In this document: piece by piece, positions 26,072-34,708 of the stretch
Layout: each line of letters starts with the position of its first letter
Numbering within the stretch: the stretch's first letter is position 1
NCBI RefSeq assembly: GCF_003627075.1
Contig: NZ_CP032630.1
Span: 124,001 to 188,000 of the forward strand
DNA length: 64,000 bases
Reading direction: 5' to 3'
From: Protaetiibacter intestinalis
Lineage (GTDB): Bacteria; Actinomycetota; Actinomycetes; Actinomycetales; Microbacteriaceae
Translations under genes and position numbers: made by a program
Notes under the pieces: generated by a model
Database searches by the model: none
Told to the model about the DNA's origin: nothing
What the model saw: the letters and a program-made list of their open reading frames with translations, nothing else

Positions 26072-28752
26072 TTGCGCTTCTCTCCCGCAGTCATCTGTTC
26101 ATACATACCGAAGAGGTATGACAGGCGCTCTTCGTCACTGTCGAAGCCGCGCTTACGGTAGACCGCATCCACGAGCTCGTCCAGCTCCTGGTGAGCCAGG
26201 CGAAGGTCGTCGGGCATCAGGTCAGGGTCGTACAGCTCGGCCAGCGTCTTCTCGGAGTGATACTCGCGCACGTCGAGCACGCGGAGGGCGGCTTCAGTGA
26301 GCTGCTCTTTGGCTGGAACAGAGAGCGGTGGCACCGGAAAGTTGTTGTAGACGATGAGGTTCGAGTAGCGCAATCGATTGTCTTTTCGGCCCGCCACTGC
26401 CTTCACCCACGTCATATGCATTCGAGACGTGATAACGCTGAACACCCATAGTTCAGGATCGAAAATCGCGAAAGCAAGGTCCGACACGACATCGGAGCTA
26501 TCCACGAATCCGACTGGAACATAATCGCGACGCTCCGATGACGTTTTGGGGACGAGAATCGATGCCCGCCGCGAACTTCGTTGCTCTCGAAAGCTCCACG
26601 GCGTTGCCGCCTTCTTCCTCGTCCCAACATCGGAACGCGATGCTCTGAACTCGCCAGTGCGTTCAACTCTGTCGGCAATGAACGAATGGCGAAGAGCCTC
26701 GTCCACCTCCGGCGCGGTAATCCACAGGCAGAATCGCTCGAGGTCGTGAATGTACTCCTTGCTGCCGTAAAGTCGTCGCACGAAGCGAAGCGCATCTGGA
26801 TCTGACCGCTCTAGTTGCGCCCGTTCGGCACTCGAGAGAATCAATCCACCCCCATCCAGCGCCATATTGCCGAAGTACATCTCCGGCATCGCACCGCGAA
26901 GAGGCCTGGATCGTCGCGAGATATAGATGTCCTCGCCGTCCGCAAGGTACCCATTTATGTTCTCCGCCTCGACACGCAGGCCATCCGTATAGATGCACTT
27001 CGAGCCCGGTCGCACGCTACGAAGGCTGATGACCGCAACCGTGACGCCCGCATTCCGCTTGGCGTTGTTCTCCCACCTGAATCCTGTGTAGGCGAACCCG
27101 ATCTCCACCCCTATGGAGAAGAGCATCGGAAACAACAGGCCGACGTGCTCTCCGCGCGACACCGAATTCGTGGTGACGAATGCGAGCTCCGCTCGCGAGC
27201 CAGAGATGTATTCAGCACCCTTAACGAACCAGAGCGAAATGTAGTCGAGGTTCTTCGAGAAGGGCCTGCGCCCGAATACCGGGACGTAGTCCGCCTTCTG
27301 CTCGGAAGTCTGATCTCGGGTCCCCACGTAGGGCGGGTTCCCGATGAGGTAGATCTCCTCATCACCGTTATTCGGACAGACCGTGTTCCAGTCAGTTCGC
27401 GTCGCGTTGCCCTGCTTGACCTGGCCCGTCTCCTTGAGCGGGATGAGGGGGATGTTGAGCCTAAACTTCTCGAAAAACTCACGGTTCATCTGGTGCTTCG
27501 CGATCCAAAGCGACAGGATCGCGATCTCCACCGCGAAGTCGTCCAGTTCCAGCCCGTAGAAGTTCTCGATGTTGATCTTCGACTCGGCGTATAGCGTCTG
27601 GTGACGAGTATCGATCTGCGCGAGCCGTTCCAGGATGACGTGCTCGAGCTTACGTAGTTCCTTGTAAGCAATGACGAGGAAATTGCCAGAGCCGCAGGCG
27701 GGGTCAAAAACCTTGATCTGCGCGATGCGCCGCAGCAGCGCTTCGAGCTTGGACGCGCTATCGAAAGCAACATCGAACTGCTCCTTGAGTCCATCGAGGA
27801 ACAGGGGCTCGATGGTCTTGAGGATGTTCGGCACGGACGTGTAGTGCTGCCCGAGATCGGAGCGCTGACCGGGCGTGACGACCGCCTGGAACATCGAGCC
27901 GAAGATGTCGGGGTTGATCTCGTTCCAGAGCAGCCGGCCGCTCTCCAGCAGCAGGTCGCGAGCCTTCTTGTTGAAGGCTGGCACGGTGTGGTGTTCCTCG
28001 ACCGTGAACAGGCGCCCGTTGACATAGGGGAAGCCCGCAAGGTGAGTGGGCTTGTCGGCAGGGTCGGCCGTGTCCAGCGCGGTGAACAGATCCGTCAGGA
28101 ACTGGCTGACATCCGAGCCATCAGGCTGCGTGAGCGTGCCGACCGCCTCAGTGAACTGCCCCTCCTCAAAGATGCCGGTGTCCTCGGCGAAGAAGCAGAA
28201 GAGCAACCGTGCGAAGAAGACGTTCAGGGCGTGACGCCCGAGCGTCGTGGTGTTGAGCTTGGGGTTGAGCGCCAGCAGCTCATCGAACAGCTTCGCCATG
28301 CGCTCAGCGGCCTTGACATCCGCGTGAGCCTCCGCCACGTACTGGGCCTTCTCCATGCCTGCCCACGGCAGGAAGAACGTGAAGTGCTTGTCGATGTCCG
28401 AGATCGGAATGGCGAGAGAGTCGTTCGTCTTCGTGTCGACGGCCAGCAGCTCTTCGTAGTCGGTGACGACAACGAAGCGGGTGTTATAGCGAACCACAGT
28501 CGGAGCGCTGCGAAGCTCATCGATCACCGCCAGGAGGTCGTCTGTCGTCTCCTTGAAATAGATGACGTTCTTCTGGGCGACCTCGGTCGATGGCTCGACG
28601 GCAACGTTGAGCGAGCCGTTACGCAGGCGCGTGATGTTGCTCGACGAGCGTCCGTAGGCAGCCATCAGTTCAAAGATGAACTCGCGGTCGTAGCTGGTAC
28701 GCCCACCCAGCGGGCGGACGCGCTCCTCAACGGACTTGAGATTCAGCCCCAC
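26068..28752 (-). CDS. MmeI/Eco57I-like N6-adenine DNA methyltransferase (BREX PglX-like lineage possible)
   Basis: An 894-aa large gamma-class methyltransferase. SAM motif I is VFDPACGSGNFL (about 348-359), the catalytic motif IV is NPPY (472-475), and a C-terminal target-recognition region follows (NLIVYNNFPVPPL and helices to the end). The N-terminal part lacks a convincing D-ExK nuclease motif, unlike true single-chain Type IIG enzymes, which fits with a separate GIY-YIG partner. The GTG at 28752 has AAAGGGAAG a few bases upstream; an in-frame ATG at 28779 is the alternative. It is the first gene of the operon and presumably marks self DNA. Confidence 0.85.
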   Translation of the reverse strand: MGLNLKSVEERVRPLGGRTSYDREFIFELMAAYGRSSSNITRLRNGSLNVAVEPSTEVAQKNVIYFKETTDDLLAVIDELRSAPTVVRYNTRFVVVTDYEELLAVDTKTNDSLAIPISDIDKHFTFFLPWAGMEKAQYVAEAHADVKAAERMAKLFDELLALNPKLNTTTLGRHALNVFFARLLFCFFAEDTGIFEEGQFTEAVGTLTQPDGSDVSQFLTDLFTALDTADPADKPTHLAGFPYVNGRLFTVEEHHTVPAFNKKARDLLLESGRLLWNEINPDIFGSMFQAVVTPGQRSDLGQHYTSVPNILKTIEPLFLDGLKEQFDVAFDSASKLEALLRRIAQIKVFDPACGSGNFLVIAYKELRKLEHVILERLAQIDTRHQTLYAESKINIENFYGLELDDFAVEIAILSLWIAKHQMNREFFEKFRLNIPLIPLKETGQVKQGNATRTDWNTVCPNNGDEEIYLIGNPPYVGTRDQTSEQKADYVPVFGRRPFSKNLDYISLWFVKGAEYISGSRAELAFVTTNSVSRGEHVGLLFPMLFSIGVEIGFAYTGFRWENNAKRNAGVTVAVISLRSVRPGSKCIYTDGLRVEAENINGYLADGEDIYISRRSRPLRGAMPEMYFGNMALDGGGLILSSAERAQLERSDPDALRFVRRLYGSKEYIHDLERFCLWITAPEVDEALRHSFIADRVERTGEFRASRSDVGTRKKAATPWSFREQRSSRRASILVPKTSSERRDYVPVGFVDSSDVVSDLAFAIFDPELWVFSVITSRMHMTWVKAVAGRKDNRLRYSNLIVYNNFPVPPLSVPAKEQLTEAALRVLDVREYHSEKTLAELYDPDLMPDDLRLAHQELDELVDAVYRKRGFDSDEERLSYLFGMYEQMTAGEKRK

Positions 28753-28799
28753 ACGCTTCCCTTTCCGCAGCGAACACACGATCGACTCGCTGGCCTAAC

Positions 28800-29197
28800 T
28801 TGTGGCGAGGATTGAACCCTCACCAAGGCCGATGCAAGTATCTCAAGCAGGGGCTCGCATCCGTGCGCGTCGTCATCGACGACACCTTCAACAAGTCGGC
28901 CTGCCTCGACCTCGAGTCGCACCTCATCCGCTGGTTTGCCGGCGACGGGCGCTACACGGTGCTCAACGGCAACGAGGGCATCACGGACGCCGCCTACTAC
29001 GACCGCGAGGTGTACCGCCAGTCGTTCCGCGACGTTTTCGAGCAGTTGAGAGACGAGGGGCTGTTCGCCCGCAGCTGCTGCGGTACATCGTCAACGTGTA
29101 CGCGGTGCTGCTGACGCGCGGCATCCGGGGGACGTATGTGTACGTCGTGGATGAGGCGCTGCGGGAACATCTGCGGGCGGTATTCGCGACCCCTTGA
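28800..29197 (+). pseudogene. Broken GIY-YIG/DUF2075 protein remnant (5' truncation, internal deletion, frameshift)
   Basis: Bases ~28845-29075 translate to KYLKQGLASVRVVIDDTF and then SACLDLESHLIRWFAGDG...NEGITDAAYYDREVYRQSF, the segment that follows the GIY-YIG core in long DUF2075 helicase proteins. At about 29075 the frame shifts and the text jumps to LRYIVNVYAVLLTRGIRG-TYVYVVDEALREHL, which is the extreme C-terminus of the same family. The GIY-YIG core at the 5' end and several hundred internal codons are missing. It lies between the methyltransferase operon and the GmrSD-like gene, suggesting that this spot has hosted successive insertions and deletions. Confidence 0.7.
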
Positions 29198-29215
29198 GTC
29201 GCCCGCGCTCGCGCT

Positions 29216-31336
29216 TCAGTCCGCCCCATCCAGCAACTGCTCGCGCAGCTCGTTGAGGAGCGGTCCATCCTCCACGCGCCAGAACCACCACGCGTTGCCG
29301 GACCCTCCCCTGACCTTGCGTGCCGCGGCCGCGGGCGAGCCGAATACCTCGCCCTCGCACAGCACCTGCCCGCCGGGCAGCACTTCACACCGTGCCTCCG
29401 GCCAGCGCGGGTCGACGCAGACGAGAACGGTCCCCACCTCGAGCAGCCCGGCATTGATCAAGTGGGCGTAGCTGGCCGTCGCTTTGCTGAGCCGCGACGT
29501 GCGATCCGTCACCTTGCCCTCGTGACCCGCCGGAACCGGCCAGGTGTCCAACAGCGCACGCGTGAGCTCCACTGTGCGCGCGTCGATCAGATGCTCGTCC
29601 CAGCCACCTTCCGACATTTCGTACAGTCGCCGGTTCATCAGGAATGTGTCATGGGTGTTGAGCGCCGCGCGCTTCCCCTTCGTTCCCAGCCACTCACCGT
29701 TCGACACAGATGCGTTGAGCGAGCCCGTGATGAGCGTCAGGTTGCCCAGGCGGTTGACATGGTCGTCGCGATCGGCCTGCGCGGCGAGATCACCGACCGG
29801 CCAGTGTGCTTTCCAGGCCCGCGGAAGGATGTGCTCCACCTGCTGCTTGTCGCGCGGCGCCCGCACGCCGGTCTTCGACGGGGACGGCCCGGTGTACCCG
29901 CGATACCAGTCCTCGACAGCCTGCAGGAACATCCGCTGCATCGGCTGGGAGTACCGGCGATAGAACGCTTCGGTGGCGAGAGCGGTCGTGATCTCCTCGT
30001 CGCCGGGCCAGTACGTGCTCGCGAACTGCTGCCCGGCGAGGAATTGCTCCACGACGCCAACCACCTCGGAGTCAGACGCCTTGCGCGCGCTCTCGATCAA
30101 CAGTGCGGCGATGCGGCCCTGATCGCTGCTCTGCAGCCGCAGCAGTCGACGGCGCACGATCCAGCTCTCGACCGTCGCGAGAACGCGCCCGACCGTCGCG
30201 TCCGAGTACAGGCTGCCGGGCTGGGTGAGCCAGAGCAGGATGGGCTTGGTTATCTCGGTCTGGGCCACCGACATCCTCGAAACATGGAGTGCGATTCGGT
30301 CGAGGTTCGCGAATCGGTCGGCACTTCGCTCCGTGACCGAACGATAGAAGTCGGCCTGCTGCGCGATCACGCCGAGCAACTCGACCATCGACGCGGTGCT
30401 CTCCTGTTCCACGTAGAACTTGAAGCGGGTGAACGTCGACCGTGGGCTCACTTCTTGCCCTACGCGCGACACCAGCCACTGACCGAGGAACAGCGCGCTA
30501 CGAGTCGTCGTGTAGCGGCCGACACTGAGCTCCTCCTCCCAGAACCGCGACTCGAACGGCCACGCCTCCTGGTAGACCTTCGCCTGATCCTGCCCTTCGA
30601 GCTTGAGTCGCTGGAACACGAAGTTCTTGATGAGGTCTGCGGCTGTTAGCGGGGTGCCCCGGGCGTTGAGGGTTTCGAAGATCTCCTGCGAATCCTCGCT
30701 CGCCTCCAGGCGGATAACCACCAGTTGAAGCGCGTTCTGGAGAGCCACGCTCAAGGCGTCGGCCCGGACGGGAACGGGGTGCGGCCCCTCGTCGAGCCAC
30801 TGCCCGACCCGCGAAGCGAAGTACTCGTGCGCCTGCACGATGAGCGATCCGTAGTTCTTCAGGTTCGCATGATCCACGGGCGGCTCGGCCTGCATGACCT
30901 CGTCGAAGGCCTCTCGGTCGCGATTCGTGTGGCGGAACTTGAGGCCCGTGTCGTTCGCGCCGACGAACATCGCCCCATTGTGGGTGAGGAACTCCAGCTG
31001 CCCAGTCAGCGAGTCGAGCCCGCGGGCGGCGAACGCTGCCGCCGTCGCGTCGATCACGAGCTGCAAGGTGGTGAGCCGCTGCTGCCCGTCGACGATCAGG
31101 AACTCCTGCACACCCACCGGTGCAGCCTCTGCCTGCTGAGTGACGACGGCGCCCAGGAAGTGAGTCGCATCCGACCCGACGGTGCCGAGTCGGTGATCGG
31201 CGACGCGGCGGATGTCGGCCCAGAGCGGCCCCCACTGCTCGTCTTCGGTCCACACGTACGGGCGCTGGTAGATGGGGACGGTCAGGTGCTGCGGCATTCC
31301 GAAGATGCCCTGCGGAGTCGTCACGTCGGTCTTCAC
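29216..31336 (-). CDS. GmrSD-like DUF262/DUF1524 protein with C-terminal RAMA-like domain
   Basis: A 706-aa protein. The N-terminal DUF262 (GmrS-like nucleotide-hydrolysing part) shows IYQRPYVWTEDEQWGPLW and IVDGQQRLTTL (81-91). The DUF1524 part carries the His-Me nuclease motif HILPRAW (502-508) and NRLGNLTLI (528-536). Residues ~625-690 (LINAGLLEVGTVLV... VFGSPAAAARKV...WWFW) look like a RAMA domain, a predicted reader of modified DNA bases. Type IV enzymes of this class cut phage DNA carrying glucosylated or other modified cytosines. The reader would replace sequence specificity with modification specificity. It is a single-gene unit transcribed toward the DUF2075 remnant. The RAMA call is by motif only. 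Confidence 0.85.
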   Translation of the reverse strand: MKTDVTTPQGIFGMPQHLTVPIYQRPYVWTEDEQWGPLWADIRRVADHRLGTVGSDATHFLGAVVTQQAEAAPVGVQEFLIVDGQQRLTTLQLVIDATAAAFAARGLDSLTGQLEFLTHNGAMFVGANDTGLKFRHTNRDREAFDEVMQAEPPVDHANLKNYGSLIVQAHEYFASRVGQWLDEGPHPVPVRADALSVALQNALQLVVIRLEASEDSQEIFETLNARGTPLTAADLIKNFVFQRLKLEGQDQAKVYQEAWPFESRFWEEELSVGRYTTTRSALFLGQWLVSRVGQEVSPRSTFTRFKFYVEQESTASMVELLGVIAQQADFYRSVTERSADRFANLDRIALHVSRMSVAQTEITKPILLWLTQPGSLYSDATVGRVLATVESWIVRRRLLRLQSSDQGRIAALLIESARKASDSEVVGVVEQFLAGQQFASTYWPGDEEITTALATEAFYRRYSQPMQRMFLQAVEDWYRGYTGPSPSKTGVRAPRDKQQVEHILPRAWKAHWPVGDLAAQADRDDHVNRLGNLTLITGSLNASVSNGEWLGTKGKRAALNTHDTFLMNRRLYEMSEGGWDEHLIDARTVELTRALLDTWPVPAGHEGKVTDRTSRLSKATASYAHLINAGLLEVGTVLVCVDPRWPEARCEVLPGGQVLCEGEVFGSPAAAARKVRGGSGNAWWFWRVEDGPLLNELREQLLDGAD

Positions 31337-31445
31337 GTTGGCGTCCTTGCTTGTCGAGGGCGGTGCGTCACCACCGTAGTGGCAGAGAATGGCCCAAGCG
31401 GCCGTGGGCCTCTGTATTCGTGGACGGGGACATTGATCCGTCCGC

Positions 31446-32684
31446 TCACGTCCCCAGCAGCCCCCACAACGCGCTCTCCCCCACCACCGGGATCCCGTAG
31501 TCGCGTGCCTTGCGCGCCTTGCCCGACAAGGAGTCCGGGTCGGCGGCCACGACGAGCGCCACCTTCTTCGTCACGGCGGGCCAGGGCGTGTAGCCGCGCG
31601 AGACGAGTTCGAGTTCGATCGCCGAGCGCGGCAGGCTCATCTCGCCCGTCAGCACCACCAGGTCACCCGGCGCGAGCGCGAAACGGTGCGCCGAGGAATC
31701 AGCGGATGCGGACGCCGCGACCCAGCGCGACGCATCCGTCGCCGTACCGATCGCCCCCGTCGGGATGTCGAGCAGGTCGGCGACCGCCACGAGGTCGGCG
31801 AGCTCCGCCTCGGTCAGCTCGCCGTCGGCCCACGCGACGGCGGTGAGATCGTCGAAGTAGCGGCGATGCAACCCCACCACGGTGCTGCGGTCAATGCCGA
31901 GCTCCTCCGCGAGCGCCACAAGCGCATGCGCCTCCGTCGCCGAGATGTGGCGATCGATGAGGGCGCGGTCGAGCATCGCCAGGTACTCCGACTGCTCGGC
32001 GGGCCCCGCGAACTCCGGCAGCTTGCGGGTGATGCGCTCCAGGAAGGTCGCCGCCGTGATCTCGGCGACCGCCTCGGGTCGCGCGCACCACGCGTGCGTC
32101 ACCACGACATCCGGAACCGGCGGCCACCCGAACGCCGACGCACGCTCGAGTGCCTCGAACCAGAGCGAGGTATTCGGGTCCGCTGCCATGTACGCCGACA
32201 GCAGGCTCGCCGTCGCGAGCGCGTCGACGCTCGCGCGGTGCGCTCCCTCGAGCGGGATGTCGAACGCGTCGCAGCAGTCGGCGAGCGCGCGGCCCGAACC
32301 CGGCAGGTAGTCGCGCGCGAGCAACATCGTGCAGAGGAACTCCGGACGCTGCCACAGCTCCACTCCCGCCGCCTCCAGCTCGGCGAACAGGAACCCCGAG
32401 TCGAACCGCGCGTTGTGGGACACCGGCACCCGCCCCGCGAGCAGCTCCACGAGCTGCGGTACAACCTCCGCGAAGCTCGGCGCGTCCAGGATGTCGGCGG
32501 ACCGGATGCCGTGGATCTGCTGCGGCCCGAGGTCGCGCCCCGGGTTGAGCAGCGTCTCCCACCTGCCGGTGATGAGGCCATGGTCGTCGACGTGCACCAC
32601 GGCGAGCTCGACGATGCGGTCGTGGCCGCCGGGGAACAGCCCCGTCGTCTCCAGGTCGATCACGGCGAAGCCGGGTCCGGGCAT
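31446..32684 (-). CDS. DEDDh 3'-5' exonuclease (DnaQ-like) with TerB-like middle and C-terminal BRCT
   Basis: A 412-aa protein. The N-terminal exonuclease has VIDLETTG (Asp10, Glu12), then SHNARFDSGFLFAELE and HRASVDALATASLL, matching the DEDDh residues. Residues ~230-320 (TEAHALVALAEELGIDRSTV... WADGELTEAELADLVAVADLL) resemble an acidic TerB helical domain. The C-terminal ~80 residues (LAPGDLVVLTGEMSLPRS... GYTPWPAVTKKVALVVAADP) are a BRCT domain as in ligase-associated exonucleases. A GAGGAGGA ribosome site supports the ATG at 32684. It marks the host side of the island and is probably a repair rather than replicative proofreading enzyme. Confidence 0.88.
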   Translation of the reverse strand: MPGPGFAVIDLETTGLFPGGHDRIVELAVVHVDDHGLITGRWETLLNPGRDLGPQQIHGIRSADILDAPSFAEVVPQLVELLAGRVPVSHNARFDSGFLFAELEAAGVELWQRPEFLCTMLLARDYLPGSGRALADCCDAFDIPLEGAHRASVDALATASLLSAYMAADPNTSLWFEALERASAFGWPPVPDVVVTHAWCARPEAVAEITAATFLERITRKLPEFAGPAEQSEYLAMLDRALIDRHISATEAHALVALAEELGIDRSTVVGLHRRYFDDLTAVAWADGELTEAELADLVAVADLLDIPTGAIGTATDASRWVAASASADSSAHRFALAPGDLVVLTGEMSLPRSAIELELVSRGYTPWPAVTKKVALVVAADPDSLSGKARKARDYGIPVVGESALWGLLGT

Positions 32685-32829
32685 CCGTCCTCCTCGGGTC
32701 GACGCCGAGCGTACGGAACCCCGCAGACGGCGGGTACCTCCCCGTTCTGGCGCCACCCCCGAGTGCACCCACAGCAACGCGTTCGGCTCGTCGCCGTCGG
32801 ACACTGTGGCGACGTGTATCGGTGAATGT

Positions 32830-33114
32830 TCAGCCGAGACCCGTGTGCGCCGCCCAGCGCTCGGCCGCCGCATCCGCCGCCGCCTCGATGAGCGCGTGCA
32901 GCTCCGTCCGGTCGGGCACCGCGAACGAGACGTAGCCGCCGCGGCCGCCCGCCACCGGACGGCCGTAGGCCTTCGCGGCGAGGGAGCCGTCGGGCAGCAG
33001 GCGCACGGTGATCGACTGCAGCACGAACTCCTCGCCGCGGCGGGTGTCGGTCCACTGGAGCTCGGGCGGAACCGGCACGTTCAGCGCCAGGGCGGCGACG
33101 TCGGGGGCGGCCAT
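32830..33114 (-). CDS. Hypothetical 94-aa protein
   Basis: A small soluble protein without a recognised domain. It contains RRGEEFVLQSITVRLLPDGS, a GGRGGYVSF turn and a helical alanine-rich end. The ATG at 33114 is chosen because the upstream frame is Arg/Ser-rich shadow over the epimerase. A CACAAT hexamer 6 bases upstream and a GGAGG directly before the ATG are the only start signals. It lies 26 bases downstream of the epimerase stop on the same strand. Function is unknown. Confidence 0.6.
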   Translation of the reverse strand: MAAPDVAALALNVPVPPELQWTDTRRGEEFVLQSITVRLLPDGSLAAKAYGRPVAGGRGGYVSFAVPDRTELHALIEAAADAAAERWAAHTGLG

Positions 33115-33139
33115 GCCTCCATTGTGGCGCGCGGCCGGG

Positions 33140-34057
33140 TCAGCCCGCGAGCCGCGCCGCCGTGCCGTAGCCGCCCGCCGCGATGTCCTCCGCGAGGGTC
33201 GGATGCGTGGGCTCCCAGCCGAGCAGCTCGCGTGTGCGGGCGCTCGACGCGGGGAGGTCGGCCGCGACGAAGCGGGCGAGCCAGCCGAAGCGCTCGGCCA
33301 GCTGCGCCTCGTCGATGGGCCCGACCGGCAGCGCGAGCGCGGCGCCGAGCAGCTCGGCGATGCGGCGCATCGGGATGCCCTCCTCGGCCACCGCGTGTAC
33401 CACCGACCCGGCCGGTGCCGACTCGAGAGCGAGCGCCACGAGGCGGCCCGCGTCGAGCCGGTTGACGGCCGGCCAGCGATTCGTGCCGTCACCCGGATAG
33501 CCGGCCACACCGGTGCTGCGGGCGATGTCGGCGAGCCGCGCCATGAACCCGTGGTCGCCGCCCACCCCGTGCACGGTCGGTGCGAACCGCACCGACACCG
33601 AGCGGATGCCGCGCTCGGCGAACGACAGCGCGAGCTGCTCGCTGCCGCCGCGCGGGGCGTCCGGGCCGATCCAGCCCGACACATCCGACTCGACGATCGG
33701 GCGACCGAGCACACCGAAGCCCGCGAGCCCGGAGGCGATCACGAGCGGGCGGTCGCTGCCTGCCAGCGCCTCGCCGTACGCCTCGACGACGGCGCGCTCG
33801 ATGCGCCCCGATGCCTCGTAGTTCGTGAAGTCGTGCACGAACCCGAGGTGCACCACCCCGTCCGCGTCGCCCGCGGCACGGCGGATCACCTCGACGTCCG
33901 TCAGCTCGCCGCGCACCGCACGGGCGCCCGCGGCCTCGACGGCGGCGGCCGACGCATCGCTGCGCGCCAGTGCCGCCACCTCGTGTCCGCGCTCCAACAG
34001 TTCGGCGACCGCTGCGGAACCGATCCAGCCGCTCGCACCCGTCACGAAAACCTTCAC
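33140..34057 (-). CDS. NAD(P)-dependent epimerase/dehydratase (extended SDR)
   Basis: A 305-aa Rossmann protein with the extended-SDR nucleotide site VTGASGWIGSAAV (residues 5-17) and acidic/basic NADPH-choosing loop ALARSD. The usual YxxxK is not clear: the region IGPDAPRGGSEQLALSFAERG holds neither residue in the expected place, so this is an atypical SDR as in many GDH-like 'SDR family' epimerases. The start is a GTG at 34057 with AGGAGG a few bases upstream. It is divergent from a TetR gene across a 75-base gap with two operator-like repeats, so it is probably the TetR target. Confidence 0.82.
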   Translation of the reverse strand: MKVFVTGASGWIGSAAVAELLERGHEVAALARSDASAAAVEAAGARAVRGELTDVEVIRRAAGDADGVVHLGFVHDFTNYEASGRIERAVVEAYGEALAGSDRPLVIASGLAGFGVLGRPIVESDVSGWIGPDAPRGGSEQLALSFAERGIRSVSVRFAPTVHGVGGDHGFMARLADIARSTGVAGYPGDGTNRWPAVNRLDAGRLVALALESAPAGSVVHAVAEEGIPMRRIAELLGAALALPVGPIDEAQLAERFGWLARFVAADLPASSARTRELLGWEPTHPTLAEDIAAGGYGTAARLAG

Positions 34058-34070
34058 AACAACCTCCTGA

Positions 34071-34085
34071 TGTCAGATACTGTCA
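34071..34085. promoter_or_regulatory. TetR operator candidate 1
   Basis: TGTCAGATACTGTCA, an imperfect palindrome (TGnCAG...CTGnCA) 14 bases before the epimerase GTG and overlapping its ribosome-site region. Confidence 0.6.
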
Positions 34086-34101
34086 TCAGGCTAGCACTCG
34101 A

Positions 34102-34116
34102 TGTCAGACACTGTCA
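34102..34116. promoter_or_regulatory. TetR operator candidate 2
   Basis: TGTCAGACACTGTCA, nearly identical to copy 1 and 31 bases away (about three helical turns), ending 4 bases before the -10 of the TetR gene. The pair suggests mutual repression of both divergent genes. Confidence 0.6.
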
Positions 34117-34120
34117 TCAC

Positions 34121-34126
34121 TAGACT
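34121..34126 (+). promoter_or_regulatory. -10 hexamer of TetR gene
   Basis: TAGACT, exactly 6 bases before the ATG at 34133, next to operator copy 2. Confidence 0.5.
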
Positions 34127-34132
34127 GTGCGC

Positions 34133-34687
34133 ATGGCACGATGGCTACCCGGGGCACGCGGCCGCCTCGCCGCGGCCGCCCTCGAGCTCGCCACCGAGCG
34201 CGGCTACGACCAGACGACCGTCGCCGACATCGCCGCCCGCGCCGGCGTCACCGAACGCACCTACTACCGCCACTTCGCCGACAAGCGCGAGGCCTTCTTC
34301 GGCGGCTCCGACACCCTCATCGAGCAGCTCCGGCAGGCGATCGTCCAGGCGGATGCCGCGCTGCCCCCGGTCGCGGCCGCCGCCGCCGGTGCGCGGGCGA
34401 TGGCGGCCCAGCTCACCGACGTCGAGCATTCGCGCCTGCGGGCCCGCGTCGTCGCATCCGACGACGCCCTCCGCGAGCGCGAGCTGCTGAAGCTCGCCAG
34501 CCTCTCGACCGCCGCCGCCGCCGCCCTGCGCGAGCGCGGCACGGCGGCGCTCCCGGCGGGGCTGCTCGGCGACGCCGCGGTCTCGGCCTTCGCGCGGGGC
34601 ATCGAGCAGTGGCTCGAGGAGGGCGGCGAACTGACCGCGCACGTCGATGCGGCGTTCGCCGCGATCGGGGCGGCGCTCGGCGGCTGA
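34133..34687 (+). CDS. TetR-family repressor
   Basis: A 184-aa regulator. The N-terminal HTH is typical (AAALELATERGYDQTTVADI, then RAGVTERTYYRHFADKREAF), followed by an alanine-rich ligand-binding helix bundle. The ATG at 34133 is preferred to the GTG at 34127 because of the -10 spacing. Being divergent from the epimerase with two repeat operators between them, it very likely controls that gene and itself. The ligand is unknown. Confidence 0.9.
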   Translation: MARWLPGARGRLAAAALELATERGYDQTTVADIAARAGVTERTYYRHFADKREAFFGGSDTLIEQLRQAIVQADAALPPVAAAAAGARAMAAQLTDVEHSRLRARVVASDDALRERELLKLASLSTAAAAALRERGTAALPAGLLGDAAVSAFARGIEQWLEEGGELTAHVDAAFAAIGAALGG

Positions 34688-34708
34688 GGCGAGGACGCGA
34701 CCGGCCCG

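Noticed and set aside
30725..31846. A 373-aa plus-strand frame over the GmrSD-like gene
   Set aside because: It is antisense to a protein with clear DUF262 motifs and shows no domain of its own.
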